Shown: positions 12,117-22,541 of the stretch, one piece after another
Position numbering within the stretch: position 1 is the first letter of the stretch
Layout of the letters: every line of letters begins with the position of its first letter
Assembly: GCA_032622095.1 (NCBI GenBank)
Contig: CP136067.1
Coordinates: forward strand, 196,876,052 to 196,940,051
Direction of reading: 5' to 3'
Length of the DNA stretch: 64,000 nucleotides
Origin: Siphonodentalium dalli
Taxonomy: Eukaryota; Mollusca; Scaphopoda; Gadilida; Siphonodentaliidae
Notes under the pieces: generated by a model
Seen by the model: the letters and a program-made list of their open reading frames with translations, nothing else
The model's database searches: none
Told to the model about the DNA's origin: nothing
Translations under genes and position numbers: made by a program

Positions 12117-12509
12117 CCATTTAGCCAACAAAACGGCCAAAACCGGCCAAATAAAGCTTCAAAAGCCTAAAATATCTTCGGTCTGTCTCAATAGAACCAT
12201 ACAAATATGGATATCATTGGAACCGGCTCCTTGACCACATTGTGATAGTTACAGTTATGCCCTGTGCCAATGCATTCTCTTATATATGCGAGTCGACCAT
12301 AGGTCGCCTCGCATATATAAGAGAATGCATTGGCCTAAAAAAAAATCTTTTTTAAACACTTTTTACCATTTTTTCTTACATTCTTTAACAATTTTATAAT
12401 TTTTAATGTGTTAAGCCAATGTATTCTCTTATATATGCGAGGCGACCTATGGTCGACTCGCATATATAAGAGAATGCATTAGCACAGGGTCCTTCTGTTG
12501 GGTAAAGGG
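12117..12509 (+). mobile_element. TTAA-flanked MITE (CCCTTTACCCAAC-type) with two hairpins
   Basis: The element lies between TTAA at 12113-12116 and TTAA at 12510-12513, with ends ccatttagccaacaaaa and tgttgggtaaaggg. A second copy lies inverted at 61881-62232. Flanking TTAA plus CCC...GGG ends is the classic piggyBac signature. Inside, two 67-bp near-palindromes (12267-12333 and 12416-12482) bracket an AT-rich spacer, each entered or left through CCCTGTGCC / GGCACAGGG. There is no transposase, so it is non-autonomous. Confidence 0.8.
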
Positions 12510-12718
12510 TTAAAGCTGGCCACAATATCTCTTAACACTGTGGCCCAATTTCAGGTGATTGCCCCCTGCTTGACTTGACCACATTGCATTTAAACATTTG
12601 TTTTCATTGGGTTGGAATATTTGTGACTGCTTGATTCTGCATCATAATATATGGGGTATGATGCTACATTATGCAACTAAAATCGAACTCAACATTATGA
12701 TACAAATGAAGCCTCCTC

Positions 12719-12884
12719 TGTAATGTCCTTTTTTTGAGTTTTGAGAACACCGGTAAGATATACCCGGGCATTACTATATGTACACCAGGGATATAATAAA
12801 TGATCGCCATTTAATACAGCCTGCTCTGTTTTCTATCCGTTCATAATCTACATTAATCTGGAGTTAATTATCATAAGATAGAAC
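12719..12884 (+). mobile_element. 5' LTR of Gypsy element, internally deleted
   Basis: It starts tgtaatgtcc and matches the start of the LTR at 21237 (tgagttttgagaacaccg, atacccgg, tgtacacc). It then jumps to match that LTR's end (gatcgccattta, tgcctgctctgttttctatcc, gagttaattatcataagatagaac). About 470 bp of the middle is missing. The following ttggcgacggaatgg is a primer-binding-region-like leader typical of Ty3/Gypsy elements. Confidence 0.85.
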
Positions 12885-12968
12885 CCTTAATTTGGCGACG
12901 GAATGGCTATGGCAATGTGATATCCCACGTTTACTTGCAGTGATGACGATGTAGCCAGATTCTGAAGA

Positions 12969-13138
12969 TGGGAAAAATGGTCAAAACGATTGACTGAAAA
13001 TGTATGCCTTGAACATCACAATGCTAAGCTATGGCGGAGATGCATTAAACGACGTATTTGACACTTTACCACCCGATAGCTTGATAGTTCAGACCCTATC
13101 GAGGGTCAACCAACAGCAGACTGTTTCACAAAGGAGGC
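12969..13138 (+). pseudogene. Gypsy gag fragment
   Basis: Two frames are needed. One reads WEKWSKRLTEN and the other ALNITMLSYGGDALNDVF followed by DTLPPD. This matches the capsid-region pattern seen in Gypsy Gag (a W..W/Y...F stretch, then a hydrophobic LLHYGG.E..DIF.TLP motif). The remainder of gag and all of its zinc knuckle are missing, the copy being cut by the hairpin at 13075-13210. It would have been the structural capsid protein of a virus-like particle. Confidence 0.6.
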
Positions 13139-13210
13139 GTCAATCGCCTCCTTTGTGAAACAGTCTGCTGTTGGTTGACCCTCGATCGGGTCTGGAACTA
13201 TCAAGCTATA
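13075..13210. repeat. 136-bp near-perfect palindrome
   Basis: Sequence from about 13075 (gatagcttgatagttcagacc) to 13139 is mirrored in reverse complement at 13145-13210, around a 5-base loop (tcaat). Only one or two mismatches are visible. It joins gag sequence to RT-thumb sequence, so it probably marks the deletion junction that removed most of the polyprotein, repaired by a snap-back inverted duplication. Confidence 0.9.
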
Positions 13211-13224
13211 ATTATATCAAGCCA

Positions 13225-13535
13225 TCACACAACATTTCAATTTCAGTACTAGATTTATTCCAATTTTGTTCTAATATCACCCCCCACTTCGTCAGCTTAC
13301 ATACAAAAATGTCAACTGGGGTGACAAGTAAGACAATGTTTTTGTTGAACTGAAGCATAAAGTTGCAAATGCAACAGTCCTATCGTATTTTGATATCAAT
13401 CAAGTTTCTCAACTTTTTGTGGATGCGTCTCCTGTTGGAGTTGCTGAGACACTTTTACAAGATGCAAGTAGCAAATAGCAAGTAGCATTCGGCAACAGAT
13501 CCCTCACTGCAGTCCAACAAAGATATTCATAGTTG

Positions 13536-13573
<38 letters not shown>

Positions 13574-13830
13574 CTGTAGTATGGGCACTTGAACATTTCC
13601 ATTTATATGTACATGGATCCTACATAGAAGTGTTTACTGACAATCTTCCACTCCTTGGATTATTTGGTAAGCCAAATTCAAAGCTTCCTGTTCGATTAGA
13701 CTGATGGTCATTACGTCTGCAAACTTACAATTTCAAACTTAAGTTTCATGAAGGAGTTGATAATCCTGCGGATTACTTGTCAAGGTATCCCAAACCCATA
13801 TGTTTACACAGAAGTTGAGCATCACGCAGA
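13225..13830 (+). pseudogene. Gypsy RT thumb and RNase H relic
   Basis: Translation in shifting frames gives STRFIPILF..ITPPLRQLTYKNV (end of RT), then VFVELKHKVANATVLSYFD and LFVDASPVGVAETLLQD (start of RNase H). It continues with FAVVWALEHFHLYVHGS and FTDNLPLLGLFGKP, ending NPADYLSRYP. These are the connection and RNase H signatures of Ty3/Gypsy polyproteins. The catalytic FVDAS and TDN aspartates remain, but the frame is broken by TAG at 13509, an (AG)n expansion and a TGA near 13701. The RT palm with its catalytic aspartates is absent. Confidence 0.8.
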
Positions 13831-13895
13831 AATTTATATTGATTTTTTAGTCAAAGACTCCATACCAAAAGCTATGAGCTTGAACTAAATAGCCG

Positions 13896-14605
13896 ATGAG
13901 ACCCTCTTTAGATCCCGTTCGTAAAGCCGTTATTGATAATTTGATTACCGGCAAATGTCACAAATCTGAAGCCGATGTGCGAGAGTTTGAAAATGTCAAA
14001 GATGAGTTATCTGTTTGTTATTATGCAAATAACATGATTTTGTTGAAGAATAGTCGCATTGTTTTTGCCGGCTACTCTCCATCAAAGCGCCATTGATATT
14101 GCTCATGAAGGGCACCAAGTAATCAATAAAACAAAAATGCTTCTCAGAGAGAATGTTTCGTTGGGTGGTATGAACACACTAGTAGAAGTTCAGATATCAA
14201 AATTTAATCTTGGTCAAGCAGTAGTTAACAACCCAGTCCGTGAACCAATTGGGATGACAACTGTTCCTGATCACCATGGCCGGAAATTAGTATTGATTTT
14301 GTTGGACCTTTCTTTACCTGACAGTAATTATCTTCTGGTAGTGAATAGATGATTATAGTAGATGATTATAGTAGATGATTATAGTAGATTTCCGGAAGTG
14401 GAGATCTGCGCGAGTTTTTCAGTTCGTGTAGCATCCCTGATGCTGTGCGCAGTGATAATGGGAGTCCATTTCAGAGTAGATAATTCAGTGAATTTGCCTC
14501 TGAAATTGGTGTCAAACAGCGCAAATGATCACCCTTATCGCCGGAGGCAAATGGAGAAGTAGAATCATTTATGAAACCTCTGAAGAAGGTATGCATCACA
14601 GCCCA
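13896..14605 (+). pseudogene. Gypsy integrase relic
   Basis: Frames at 13896-14096, 14059-14352 and 14362-14562 give DPVRKAVIDNL, then the zinc-binding region IAHEGHQVINKTKMLLREN with its histidines. Both zinc cysteines are lost: the expected K-C-N-L-C-Q reads KFNLGQ at 14200-14217. The core follows with VREPIGMTTVPD, LPDSNYLLVV and DDYSRFPEVE. A 15-bp direct triplication (tagtagatgattata) at 14345-14392 disrupts the core start. The enzyme would have inserted the cDNA. It is dead here. Confidence 0.8.
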
Positions 14606-14879
14606 GTTGGAGGATAAAAAATGGAAGCAAGAGCATGATGTATGCCTTCCTTAGAAATTACAGATCTACTCCCCATTGCTCAGCAGGTGTAGCACCGTCC
14701 GTTAAAGCAAAGTTGCCTCATACCCCAGTTAAATGTCCAAAGAAATGCAATATCAAGTCGAATGACAAAAATGCCAAAATGAAAAAAAAAACATAGCAGA
14801 ATAAAAACTTCCACAATTACAATTGGGTTGATAAAAATTTATATATATTTGTTTTAATTCCAGCCCCTATTTGATCCAG

Positions 14880-15126
14880 TTCCGTACAATGTGGTTAATA
14901 TAAAATGATCCATGGTTATTGCTAAACGTGGAAATGAGGTAAAGGCAAGAAATAGTTCATACTTCAAGTTGGTCAAATTCTTTGATAACTCTTTTACTAG
15001 TAAGCCTCAAGAGGATTCTGACGTTGATTTTGATTGGATATTAACCGAAGAACCTCACCCGCATCATGTGGATCTCAGATTGAAAACGATAATGGTTCCT
15101 CAAATGATTGTGGAAGATATCCAATA
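14880..15126 (+). pseudogene. Gypsy integrase C-terminal tail
   Basis: PYNVVNIK, a stop, then MVIAKRGNEVKARNSSYFKLVK matches the C-terminal beta-barrel tail of Gypsy integrases (pattern V..I.G.MV.A...G....RN.S.FK.V). It is followed by an acidic stretch, QEDSDVDFDW. The frame closes at a TAA (15125). Confidence 0.65.
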
Positions 15127-15252
15127 AGAGTTAGGAACAACCAGCTCACTTGTAAGATTATGTTGTTTGAATGTAATATGTGAGTTAAGTTTTATATCAT
15201 TATGTAATATATCAATGCATGTATGTCACTGTTCTATTTCGTTAGGTATTAA

Positions 15253-15721
15253 AGGTACTCAACCCGATAAAACTCCTCTCAATTACTATTTCAATGGCTT
15301 CGGGGGTCAAAAATATTTGATTCGAGTCGAGGAAGTCACCCATCAAAGCTCAGATTTGTTAGATATCGATTTTAGAAATCTATTATTTTTCATTATCGGG
15401 AATACTATCTGGCCCAGAACTCAGTCAAAATTGCGTTAAAATTACCACTTGATTTTAGAGTTATTCATCCTTGTCTGTTTGAATAGATTTGGAGTACACA
15501 TCCAGAGCAGATTACGGCAGTTATTAGTACTCATCTCGAGAACATAACAAATTTGAAAAATCAATATCTAATAACCCTGAGCTTTGTTTGATGGGTTCCT
15601 CGACTCGAATCAAATATTTTTTACCCCCAAAGCCAAAGAAATAGTATTATAGGACCCTCTGATCGGATTGTTGTTGTTGGAATCTGTTGAGATGGGGACC
15701 CTCTTTACGGGTTGAGTACCT
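15253..15721 (+). mobile_element. TTAA MITE (AGGTACTCAA family), copy 1
   Basis: It starts aggtactcaacccg and ends cgggttgagtacct, with TTAA on both sides (15249-15252, 15722-15725). The duplicate of this locus at 21221-21230 reads gtattaaggg with a single TTAA, i.e. the empty site. Longer imperfect inverted repeats continue inward (tttgattcgagtcgaggaa at 15317-15335 against ttcctcgactcgaatcaaa). It is non-autonomous; TTAA targeting points to a piggyBac-like mobiliser. Confidence 0.92.
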
Positions 15722-15734
15722 TTAAGGGGAGATA

Positions 15735-15920
15735 TGTAGTGTCCTGTTTATTGAGTTTTGAGAACACCGTTAAAATATACCCGGACAGTATTATATGTAC
15801 ACCGGAGAAAGAGTATTATCTGAGGTTACACGGGTGTAGATGTTTTCCATAGGCCTCAGTGCTAACGTTTTAGCGTATACTGTTGGCAATATAAATGTTG
15901 GGTCCAAAATTTTCTTTAGA
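15735..15920 (+). mobile_element. Gypsy 3' LTR, first 186 bp (cut by LINE)
   Basis: The sequence begins tgtagtgtcctgtttattgag directly after a purine-rich tract (aaggggagata). It is nearly identical to the LTR start at 21237. It stops where the LINE begins at 15921. Confidence 0.88.
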
Positions 15921-16049
15921 GCACCAAGTGTAATTCTAACTCAAAAACTATTGGTAGCAACATAGGAGTCATAACAGAAATTAGCCTCGGTTTGCAGACG
16001 ATGAAGGATGAAAAATGTATGGGGATAGACAACCTAAATCACAGTAAAA

Positions 16050-17466
16050 ATGTTGGAGAAGGACTCTGGGTCTTCAGAGGACGACTTCAATAATTTTGTG
16101 AAGTCAATCAATACCAAAATCAGTGAAATGTCCAAACAATTCGCGAAAAATGATTCACTCGACAAGAGATTATCTGCCATCAACAATAAATGTGTCAATT
16201 CCTCGGCAGTCACCAAACATTATGCCGACAATGTGCAAAAACAGATGTCCACAATGTTTGAACTACTAGCCCGAGATACTGTTACAAAATACAACTCACT
16301 CGTGACGTTCGTACAATCGTGTATGCAACAACACTCCTAACAGTCGGTAGACATGTTGTGGAAAGCACAAGACATCTCGAACTCCAGTGAGTCACTTATC
16401 AATTCCCAGACAAACACCAGTGCTAATGTTAGTAACCGTTCATTAGTAATCGAACGCAATTCACCGAACGAGGATCAGCAAGCGAGTCATGTAGATTCGC
16501 CGAAATTAGAGAATTTTCGCGAGACAAAACCATTGGACCACTCTTCTCCTATCAATTGGTCAAAAGACGGTAGTGCTCTTTAGAGAGAAATTCTCGCCAA
16601 ACACTCACACATAACGATCCAACTTGACCACAGTTTTGCACTTGCATCGACACCGACTCTAAACGATTCTGGTCCCATCCAACCAGTCGACAAGACTACT
16701 GTTCCAGCTAGTCTAAACACCACAACCCCAAATGTGCCCGCTATGTCAGTGTTGCCCGAAACTGTGAAGTCGACCTATACCGACAACATGAACATTATAG
16801 ACAACGTCAATAACTTTTCCGTAATTACCAATTCAGACAACCTGCATTCTTCGGCAAATGATCGATTCTCGCACGCAAATGGTCATCTGAACACAGATTC
16901 TTACGAGCGGTGTCCATACCCCACATTGAATGCGGAAAATTTCAATTCCGTAGACATAGCACACAACAAAAAGTGGTCACAATCTTCTAAGTGCGAGACA
17001 CATGTCTCGTCAAGTACGATCAGTGCAAGTAGTTCTCATAGATGTGATCCTCCTCGACAGCAAGGAAATGCGGGAAAAACAGTTGATGACGCTACAACTG
17101 AATTCAGCGGCTTACCTTCGCAACATGTGGATAGTGAAAGAGTTCCAATTGATTACTCCGTCGGTTTTACGGGAGTGCCTTTTAAAAGGACTCGAAGGAC
17201 CCGTAAAATCTACATTGGCAGGATCTCACCAGACGCAACAGAACGCAGTCTCTGGACGTTCTTCGGAAACGGGGATTTTTTCCACCTATATTTGCGTAGT
17301 CCCAAGTTCCAGAAGAGGAACACAGTCAGCGCGTGTAAATATATATGCAGATGACAACAAACTTCTTTGCCAGGATGGCTTTTGGCCCAGAAACATCATC
17401 GCGAGACCGTGGCGATCTGACCCACCAGCGCGCAACCATGATGGAAATATGGAAATACAGAACATG
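16050..17466 (+). pseudogene. LINE ORF1 (nucleic-acid-binding protein)
   Basis: Frame 3 runs from ATG 16050 with two in-frame stops (TAA 16338, TAG 16581), then stays open to 17354. Around 17290-17330 it must shift to frame 1 to finish. The N-terminus (about 95 residues, DFNNFVKSINTKISEMSKQ) is helical and coiled-coil-like. The middle is a long Ser/Asn/Thr-rich linker. The end has RKIYIGRISPDATERSLW and, after the shift, FWPRNIIARPWR, the pattern of an RNA-recognition-like fold seen at the end of ORF1 in some LINEs. ORF1 proteins coat the LINE RNA. Counting the stops, about 470 codons. Confidence 0.75.
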
Positions 17467-20400
17467 AAGCTTAGTGTTATGACATGGAATTGTACAGGAT
17501 TTGTGACTTCTCAGCTTTATCTCTGTAACATTTTGCAAACATTTAAGTATGATGTTATTGGAATATTGGCTCAACGAAGGAAATATACCGGCCCTCACGG
17601 ACATTCATTCTCTTTACACAGTTGTAGTAAAACCAGGAAGGACTATCACAACATGTAAAGACGCAACACTTACAAAGGGTGGCGTAGCCTTAATTGTTAA
17701 AAACGATATGCTCGGAAATGCATTGCGCTAGATATCCCCCACGACTGGTGTGTTGGAATCCAATTAATAATTTCGCCGTCAAAAACACTCAGTATCGTGC
17801 AAATGTATATGCCTAGTACTAATCACCGTGACGATGAATTCCTAAAACGTTTGGATTCTCTCATTGACCAGTACTATCTTCTGAAGCAGAATGGTCCTGT
17901 CATCCTCATGGGAGACTTCAATGTACACCTTTGAGACGCTCGTGGCGATAACATTCCAGTTGGACACAAATTACGACTCACAGCTATAGGAAGGTTTATA
18001 GAGAGCGTACGCATGTGGTCTACCTCTTGTTCCTCGCTGTGCTCCGGTCCGCGATTCACGTTCTTCCCGTATGTATCTGTGGCCAAACCTACTACAATTG
18101 ACCACATTCTTGTCCCGGAAGATATCGAATATTGCTTCATAGAGTGTGCTATTGTGGATGATGTTCCGACCAACGTGTCTAACCATTTGCCTGTGACATG
18201 TGTTTTTTCGATTGAAGTCAATCTAGACAACCAGACCCTCTGCTATAACAGAACAGTTTATAGATGGAAACAAGCGGATATTCCGTACTACCAGACAATT
18301 CTTACACACAAATGTTTGGAATTATCGACACTCCCGACTGCCGACAATACTGACATTGATTCTCTGTATGACAGGATCGTTTTATCACTTCTCGATGCTT
18401 CGGACTGTGCTGTTGGTGAACGCAAATTCTGCAAACACACGAAACCGTACTGGAATTCCGAATTGTCCATTCTACACCAGGGAATAAAAATAGCTCGCAA
18501 CTTGTGGATAGCTTCCGGCAGGCGGCACTCAACGCTTTCAGCGGAGTACGTTCCATATAGAGATGCAAAACGACGTTTTCGCAGAGCGCTGCGTATATCC
18601 GTTCGTAGTCATGAACAAAAATTTCTACATGCAAACGAGGACATTGCTAAATTTTGGAAGATGACTCAACATAAACCTCGCACGCAAACGGTCGCCCACG
18701 GCATGGTATTCGACGCAGGGGTCTGCCGAGACCCTGAAGAAATTCTATCGGGCTGGAGGAATTATTTTGAAAATCTGTACACACCCGGAATACACCATGA
18801 CGCTGACGTTGAACAAACTACCGACAACACTCTCAAATCGATCATTGACAGCTCTCACGAGTCATATTCTTCTACAATACTCTGTGAACATATTAACCTC
18901 TCTGAACTCGTTGCCTGTATAAAGACACTGAAGCGAAACAAAGCTACAGGAATGGATTCAATTGCTAACGAACATTTGTTGCTTGCTCCTGAATCGTTTC
19001 TATGTCGTTTCTGAATCGTTTCTATACAACTCAATTCTAGACCTAGAATGGATCCCAACGAAGAAGAAATCAGGAATCATCGTGCCTCTCTACAAAGGGG
19101 AACTAAAACCTAAGAATAAACCAGACAGTTACCGAGCCATAACACTTCTCTCAACCATCTACAAACTCTTCGAATCAGTGCTTCTAGCAAGATTTCTCAA
19201 AAACACTAAACTAGTACATTTTCCACACGCTTTACAATTTGGGTTTCAAAAGAACGTAGGTTGTAATATGACTTCTTTTGTTGTCCAAGAGACCATTACA
19301 TATGCACACGACAACGGATCGAAAGCCTGCGTTGGCTTCCTTGACTCGGCCAAAGCTTTTGATCGAGTGTGGCATAACGGGCTTCTCATAAAGCTATCGA
19401 TATTGGTTTCACAGGAAAAATTCTGCGGATCGTTCAAAACATGCACCATGATTGCACCAGCTATGTCTCTCACAATGGACAGTTATCAAATTCTCTGCAA
19501 ATTCGTCAAGGAACAAGGCAGGGGACTGTGACATCCCCTTTCTTTTACCTGGTATTCATCAATGAATTACTTATCAAATTGGAATAATCAAACCAGGGCT
19601 TACACATCGGCGGTGTAAACTGCACATCTCCTACAACTGCTGATGATATATGCGTCATATCTCTCCACAAGTCCGGACTCGATCGACTTCTGGATATATG
19701 TTACCACTACAGCACACAATGGCGTTTCCAGTTTTCCACTACTAAAAGTGCAGTTGTCGTCTTCAACGAATCTAAACGTCGACGTGAGGAACGACAGCGA
19801 GTGTTGTTTCTCGGAGACGAAGCTATCCATGAATCAACGAGCTGTCGTCATCTCGTAATTGAGCAAAGTAAATTCAAAGACAACACAAACCGAGCAGCAA
19901 ACGCTTCTAACGTTATGAGAACAACTTATTTCTCCATTTCTCCATCGCCGGCCCAGCCCAGTGACAATGTCTAATCTTCTCCAACGAATTGTTCTTCCAA
20001 AGGCTCTCTATGGCTCAGAACTTCTCTGCGACTCTCGTGACAACATTGTCCTTGTAATTGAGAGAGCGTTTCGAACTTGTGTAAAGCACATTCAAGGCCT
20101 ACCATCAAGAGCTAGCACCTGTCTTTCCCTCAGTGTCCTGGGCATTTTACCTATAAAGCATCAGATACACGTGCGGAAACTTCTCTTTTTCTGTGACCTT
20201 ATTCATCTTCCACCGTCACGCGATACTCCATCACGTATATTTCTCAATAAGTTCTTCCTTAACAATTTGTTTCACGTTGATACGTCTGGATTTGTCAGAG
20301 ACATTTGTGAAATTCTGAAGGAGTATAACCTCTCCTCATACATAGATAACTTTGTGCAGTCTGGATTCTTCCCACCTAAAATCGGTTGTGAGATCTGTGT

Positions 20401-20795
20401 ACCGCGAATCCTGGCAAACAACGGTACTATCAGACGATTGTCTCGCACCTTGCAGGGATGTGCATAACAACCCGTTGTCAGTTTGGTCTATCTGGCGGCT
20501 GCTTGCCGACAATGCTGACAAAAAGTACATTCTAAAACACCTCGTCAAGCTCCTGAACAGGACTCTCTACGACAACAACATGAACTGTGATATTTGTGGC
20601 CGTTGTTTCCAAAACGAAATTGAACACATCACCAACTCATGTAACTCAGATTCCGTGCTAAGGTTGCGTTATGTCTATTGGTGTGACATAATCAACCAGT
20701 TTGACCTACATGTGTTCGCCTTCTTGGACGGTCTAGAACTCCACAAACTTAACGCGATTCTTCTCGGCAACATTGGCACGTGTCTTCGACAATGA
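17467..20795 (+). pseudogene. LINE ORF2 (endonuclease-reverse transcriptase)
   Basis: ORF2 starts MKLSVMTWNCTGF and hops between frames 1, 2, 1, 2, 1, 2 and 3. Endonuclease signatures are MGDFNVH (17908-17928, followed at once by TGA), TTIDHILVP (18091 on) and SNHLPV (about 18178). RT signatures are LKRNKATGMDSI (about 18931), PDSYRAITLLS (19120), FLDSAKAFDRVWH (19336-19374), RQGTVTSPFFYLV (about 19516) and ADDI (19639). The residue before ADD is Thr (PTTADD) where Tyr or Phe is usual. The thumb has LPKALYGSELL, and a CDIC...H....C knuckle lies at 20586-20642. The protein would nick target DNA and prime reverse transcription; this copy cannot. Confidence 0.85.
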
Positions 20796-21149
20796 CACCT
20801 GGGCACAGCTAATTATATTATCTTCCACGCTTTTGAACTATGGCTCACAACTCATACGTATGCGCAAATGACTGGTCATGGACAAACACACTCGCTACAC
20901 GACGGAACATGCAGCTGATAAAAAGTGCATCTTACTCAGAACACATTTTAGAGCGCTGAAATGGCACTAATGTTGCCCATCGCATGGCGAAATGCGTTTA
21001 TAGTGTACAATTTCTTCTCATTTTTCCAGCTTCTTTGTAAATACTCAAATATAGAGATACCATGTCCTGACAATATTGTCGACAGGGCATATTACTTTTG
21101 TAAGCTCTTCTGTACAGGAGGTCAATAAATAAATAAATAAATAAATATA
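20796..21149 (+). other. LINE 3' UTR and (AATA)n tail
   Basis: This non-coding stretch of about 330 bp is followed by aataaataaataaataaata. Simple-repeat tails instead of poly(A) are common in CR1/L2-like LINEs. The tail abuts the downstream copy of the duplication at 21150. Confidence 0.8.
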
Positions 21150-21422
21150 AATATGTGAGTTGAGTTTTATATCATTATGTAATATATCAATGCATGTATT
21201 TCACTGTTCTATTTCGTTAGGTATTAAGGGGAGAGATGTAGTGTCCTGTTTATTGAGTTTTGAGAACACCGTTAAAATATACCCGGACAGTATTATATGT
21301 ACACCGGAGAAAGAGTATTATGTGAGGTTACACTGGTGTAGATGTTTTCCATAGGCATCAGTGCTAACGTTTTAGCGTATACTGTTGGCAATATAAATGT
21401 TGGGTCCAAAATTTTCTTTAGA
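21150..21422 (+). repeat. Downstream copy of 273-bp LINE-flanking duplication (empty MITE site)
   Basis: It aligns gap-free with 15175-15920 minus the MITE. It includes the polypurine tract aaggggagaga (21226-21236) immediately before the LTR start, and a single TTAA at 21224-21227. Confidence 0.9.
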
Positions 21423-21879
21423 TCTGAAAAATTGACATTTGGGGAAACTTTTTACGCAAAAAAATAATGTCCGTCTAGCAGGGAATTCGCCTTTAAATCT
21501 TGTGTTTTCGTCACTAGTGTCAGAACCGCATAAAACAATACTGTCATATTTTAGACCACACCAAAAAATTCAAACTCAACTACAAAGAGTTAATTTCTGT
21601 GCCAATGGCTATTTTACCTATGGGAAATCATAGGGAAGAGGTGTGATGATTGTTTATGCAAAAAGCACACAAGGCTATTGACCAATCAGGGCCCAGTGTC
21701 TATTTTATTCTCTCCTATCCGCTATTTTATTCTCTCTATCCGCTAGATGTCACTCCGAACCCTATTTACACCAGTTGAACCTTGAGATAACCAAGGATCG
21801 CCATTTAAAGCTGCCTGCTCTGTTTTCTATCCATTCATAATCCATATTAATATGGAGTTAATTATCATAAGATAGAACA
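21237..21879 (+). mobile_element. Complete Gypsy 3' LTR (~640 bp)
   Basis: It runs from tgtagtgtcc to about gatagaacac, directly after a polypurine tract. The first ~90 and last ~100 bp match the deleted 5' LTR at 12719-12884. A small AT-poor tandem (tctcctatccgctattttattctctctatccgctag) lies near 21709-21746. The exact end is uncertain by a few bases because the 5' LTR diverges there. Confidence 0.82.
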
Positions 21880-22165
21880 CCGACATCCTCTCAATAAGCT
21901 ATTTTGGTGATTGGAGTCTGGTGTGAAAAAAACAATTCTAGAAGTTCTTGATAGCGTAAGGGACAACAAAAGAAACGAATATTTTCAACCTCTCAATCAA
22001 TATTTCAATCCATTGTTTTTGTCGTCTCTTAATAGTTGCTCGGACTCTATATAAATGAAGATGATTTTTTTCAGGATTTTTAACCAGATATACCCAGAGA
22101 GATTCTTTGTTGAAAATCTCTTGCCATCTTTGGCTGGATTTATGCAAAAGGTGCGTCCCCCTTAA

Positions 22166-22206
22166 AGGTACTCAATCCGATCAGACGGCCCCCATACCAT
22201 CAAGAT

Positions 22207-22248
<42 letters not shown>

Positions 22249-22457
22249 TTTCTTCATAATTCGCTTTTGTTATCAGAATTGATTTATTGCAACAAAATAA
22301 TGCTTACCACTGTCAACTATGGTATCAACTTACCCAAAACTTGTTATTTATCAACAATTTGTTCAACAAAATATGGCCGTATTATCACTAAAGTATCACG
22401 AGATTTGACCGTCTTACCACTTGAATTTAGAGTTATCGATCTTCATCCGCAATTTTG
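22166..22457 (+). mobile_element. TTAA MITE (AGGTACTCAA family), copy 2, right end missing
   Basis: It begins aggtactcaatccgatcag after TTAA at 22162-22165. It carries an (AAC)n tract (about 22207-22250) and shares acatttcttca, ttatcagaattgattt and aaaataatgct.accac with the copy at 47184. No terminal tacct before TTAA is found to the right, so it is truncated near the following tandem repeat. Confidence 0.75.
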
Positions 22458-22541
22458 TCAACACCACGCCCCTTGACTGAAAACACCACGCCCCATTGAC
22501 TGAAAACACCACGCCCATTGACTGAAAACACCACGCCCATT
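22458..22541 (+). repeat. 22-bp tandem repeat, ~4 copies
   Basis: The unit acaccacgcccattgactgaaa is repeated about four times with one C-length variant. It sits at the truncated end of the preceding MITE. Confidence 0.9.

Larger units (their letters stand above)
12885..15734 (+). mobile_element. Ty3/Gypsy internal region, heavily decayed
   Basis: Order of relics is leader, gag fragment, end of RT, RNaseH, integrase zinc domain and core, integrase C-terminus, then the polypurine tract. The order RT-RNaseH-integrase defines Ty3/Gypsy rather than Copia. Stops, frameshifts, deletion of most of the RT, an inverted duplication at 13075-13210, an (AG)n tract at 13541-13569 and a MITE at 15253-15721 disrupt it. 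The LTR restarts at 15735. Confidence 0.85.
15175..15920 (+). repeat. Upstream copy of 273-bp LINE-flanking duplication (with MITE insert)
   Basis: After removing the 469-bp MITE plus one TTAA (473 bp), this stretch is 273 bp. It aligns without gaps to 21150-21422, differing at only about six to eight positions. It covers the end of the Gypsy internal region, its polypurine tract and the first 186 bp of the LTR. The copies end at the same base (ttctttaga), so it has the form of a very long target-site duplication around the LINE. Confidence 0.9.
15921..21149 (+). mobile_element. APE-type non-LTR retrotransposon (LINE), full-length-like but dead
   Basis: The 5.2-kb insertion has a ~130-bp 5' leader, ORF1 (coiled-coil-like start, RRM-like end), and ORF2 with AP-type endonuclease, reverse transcriptase and CCHC zinc knuckle. 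It closes with a 3' UTR ending in an (AATA)n tail (about 21124-21149). Domain order and tail fit the CR1/L2/Jockey side of LINE diversity; I cannot place the family more precisely. It has several frameshifts and stops but retains both ORFs end to end. It sits inside the LTR of the Gypsy element in the same orientation. Confidence 0.88.
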
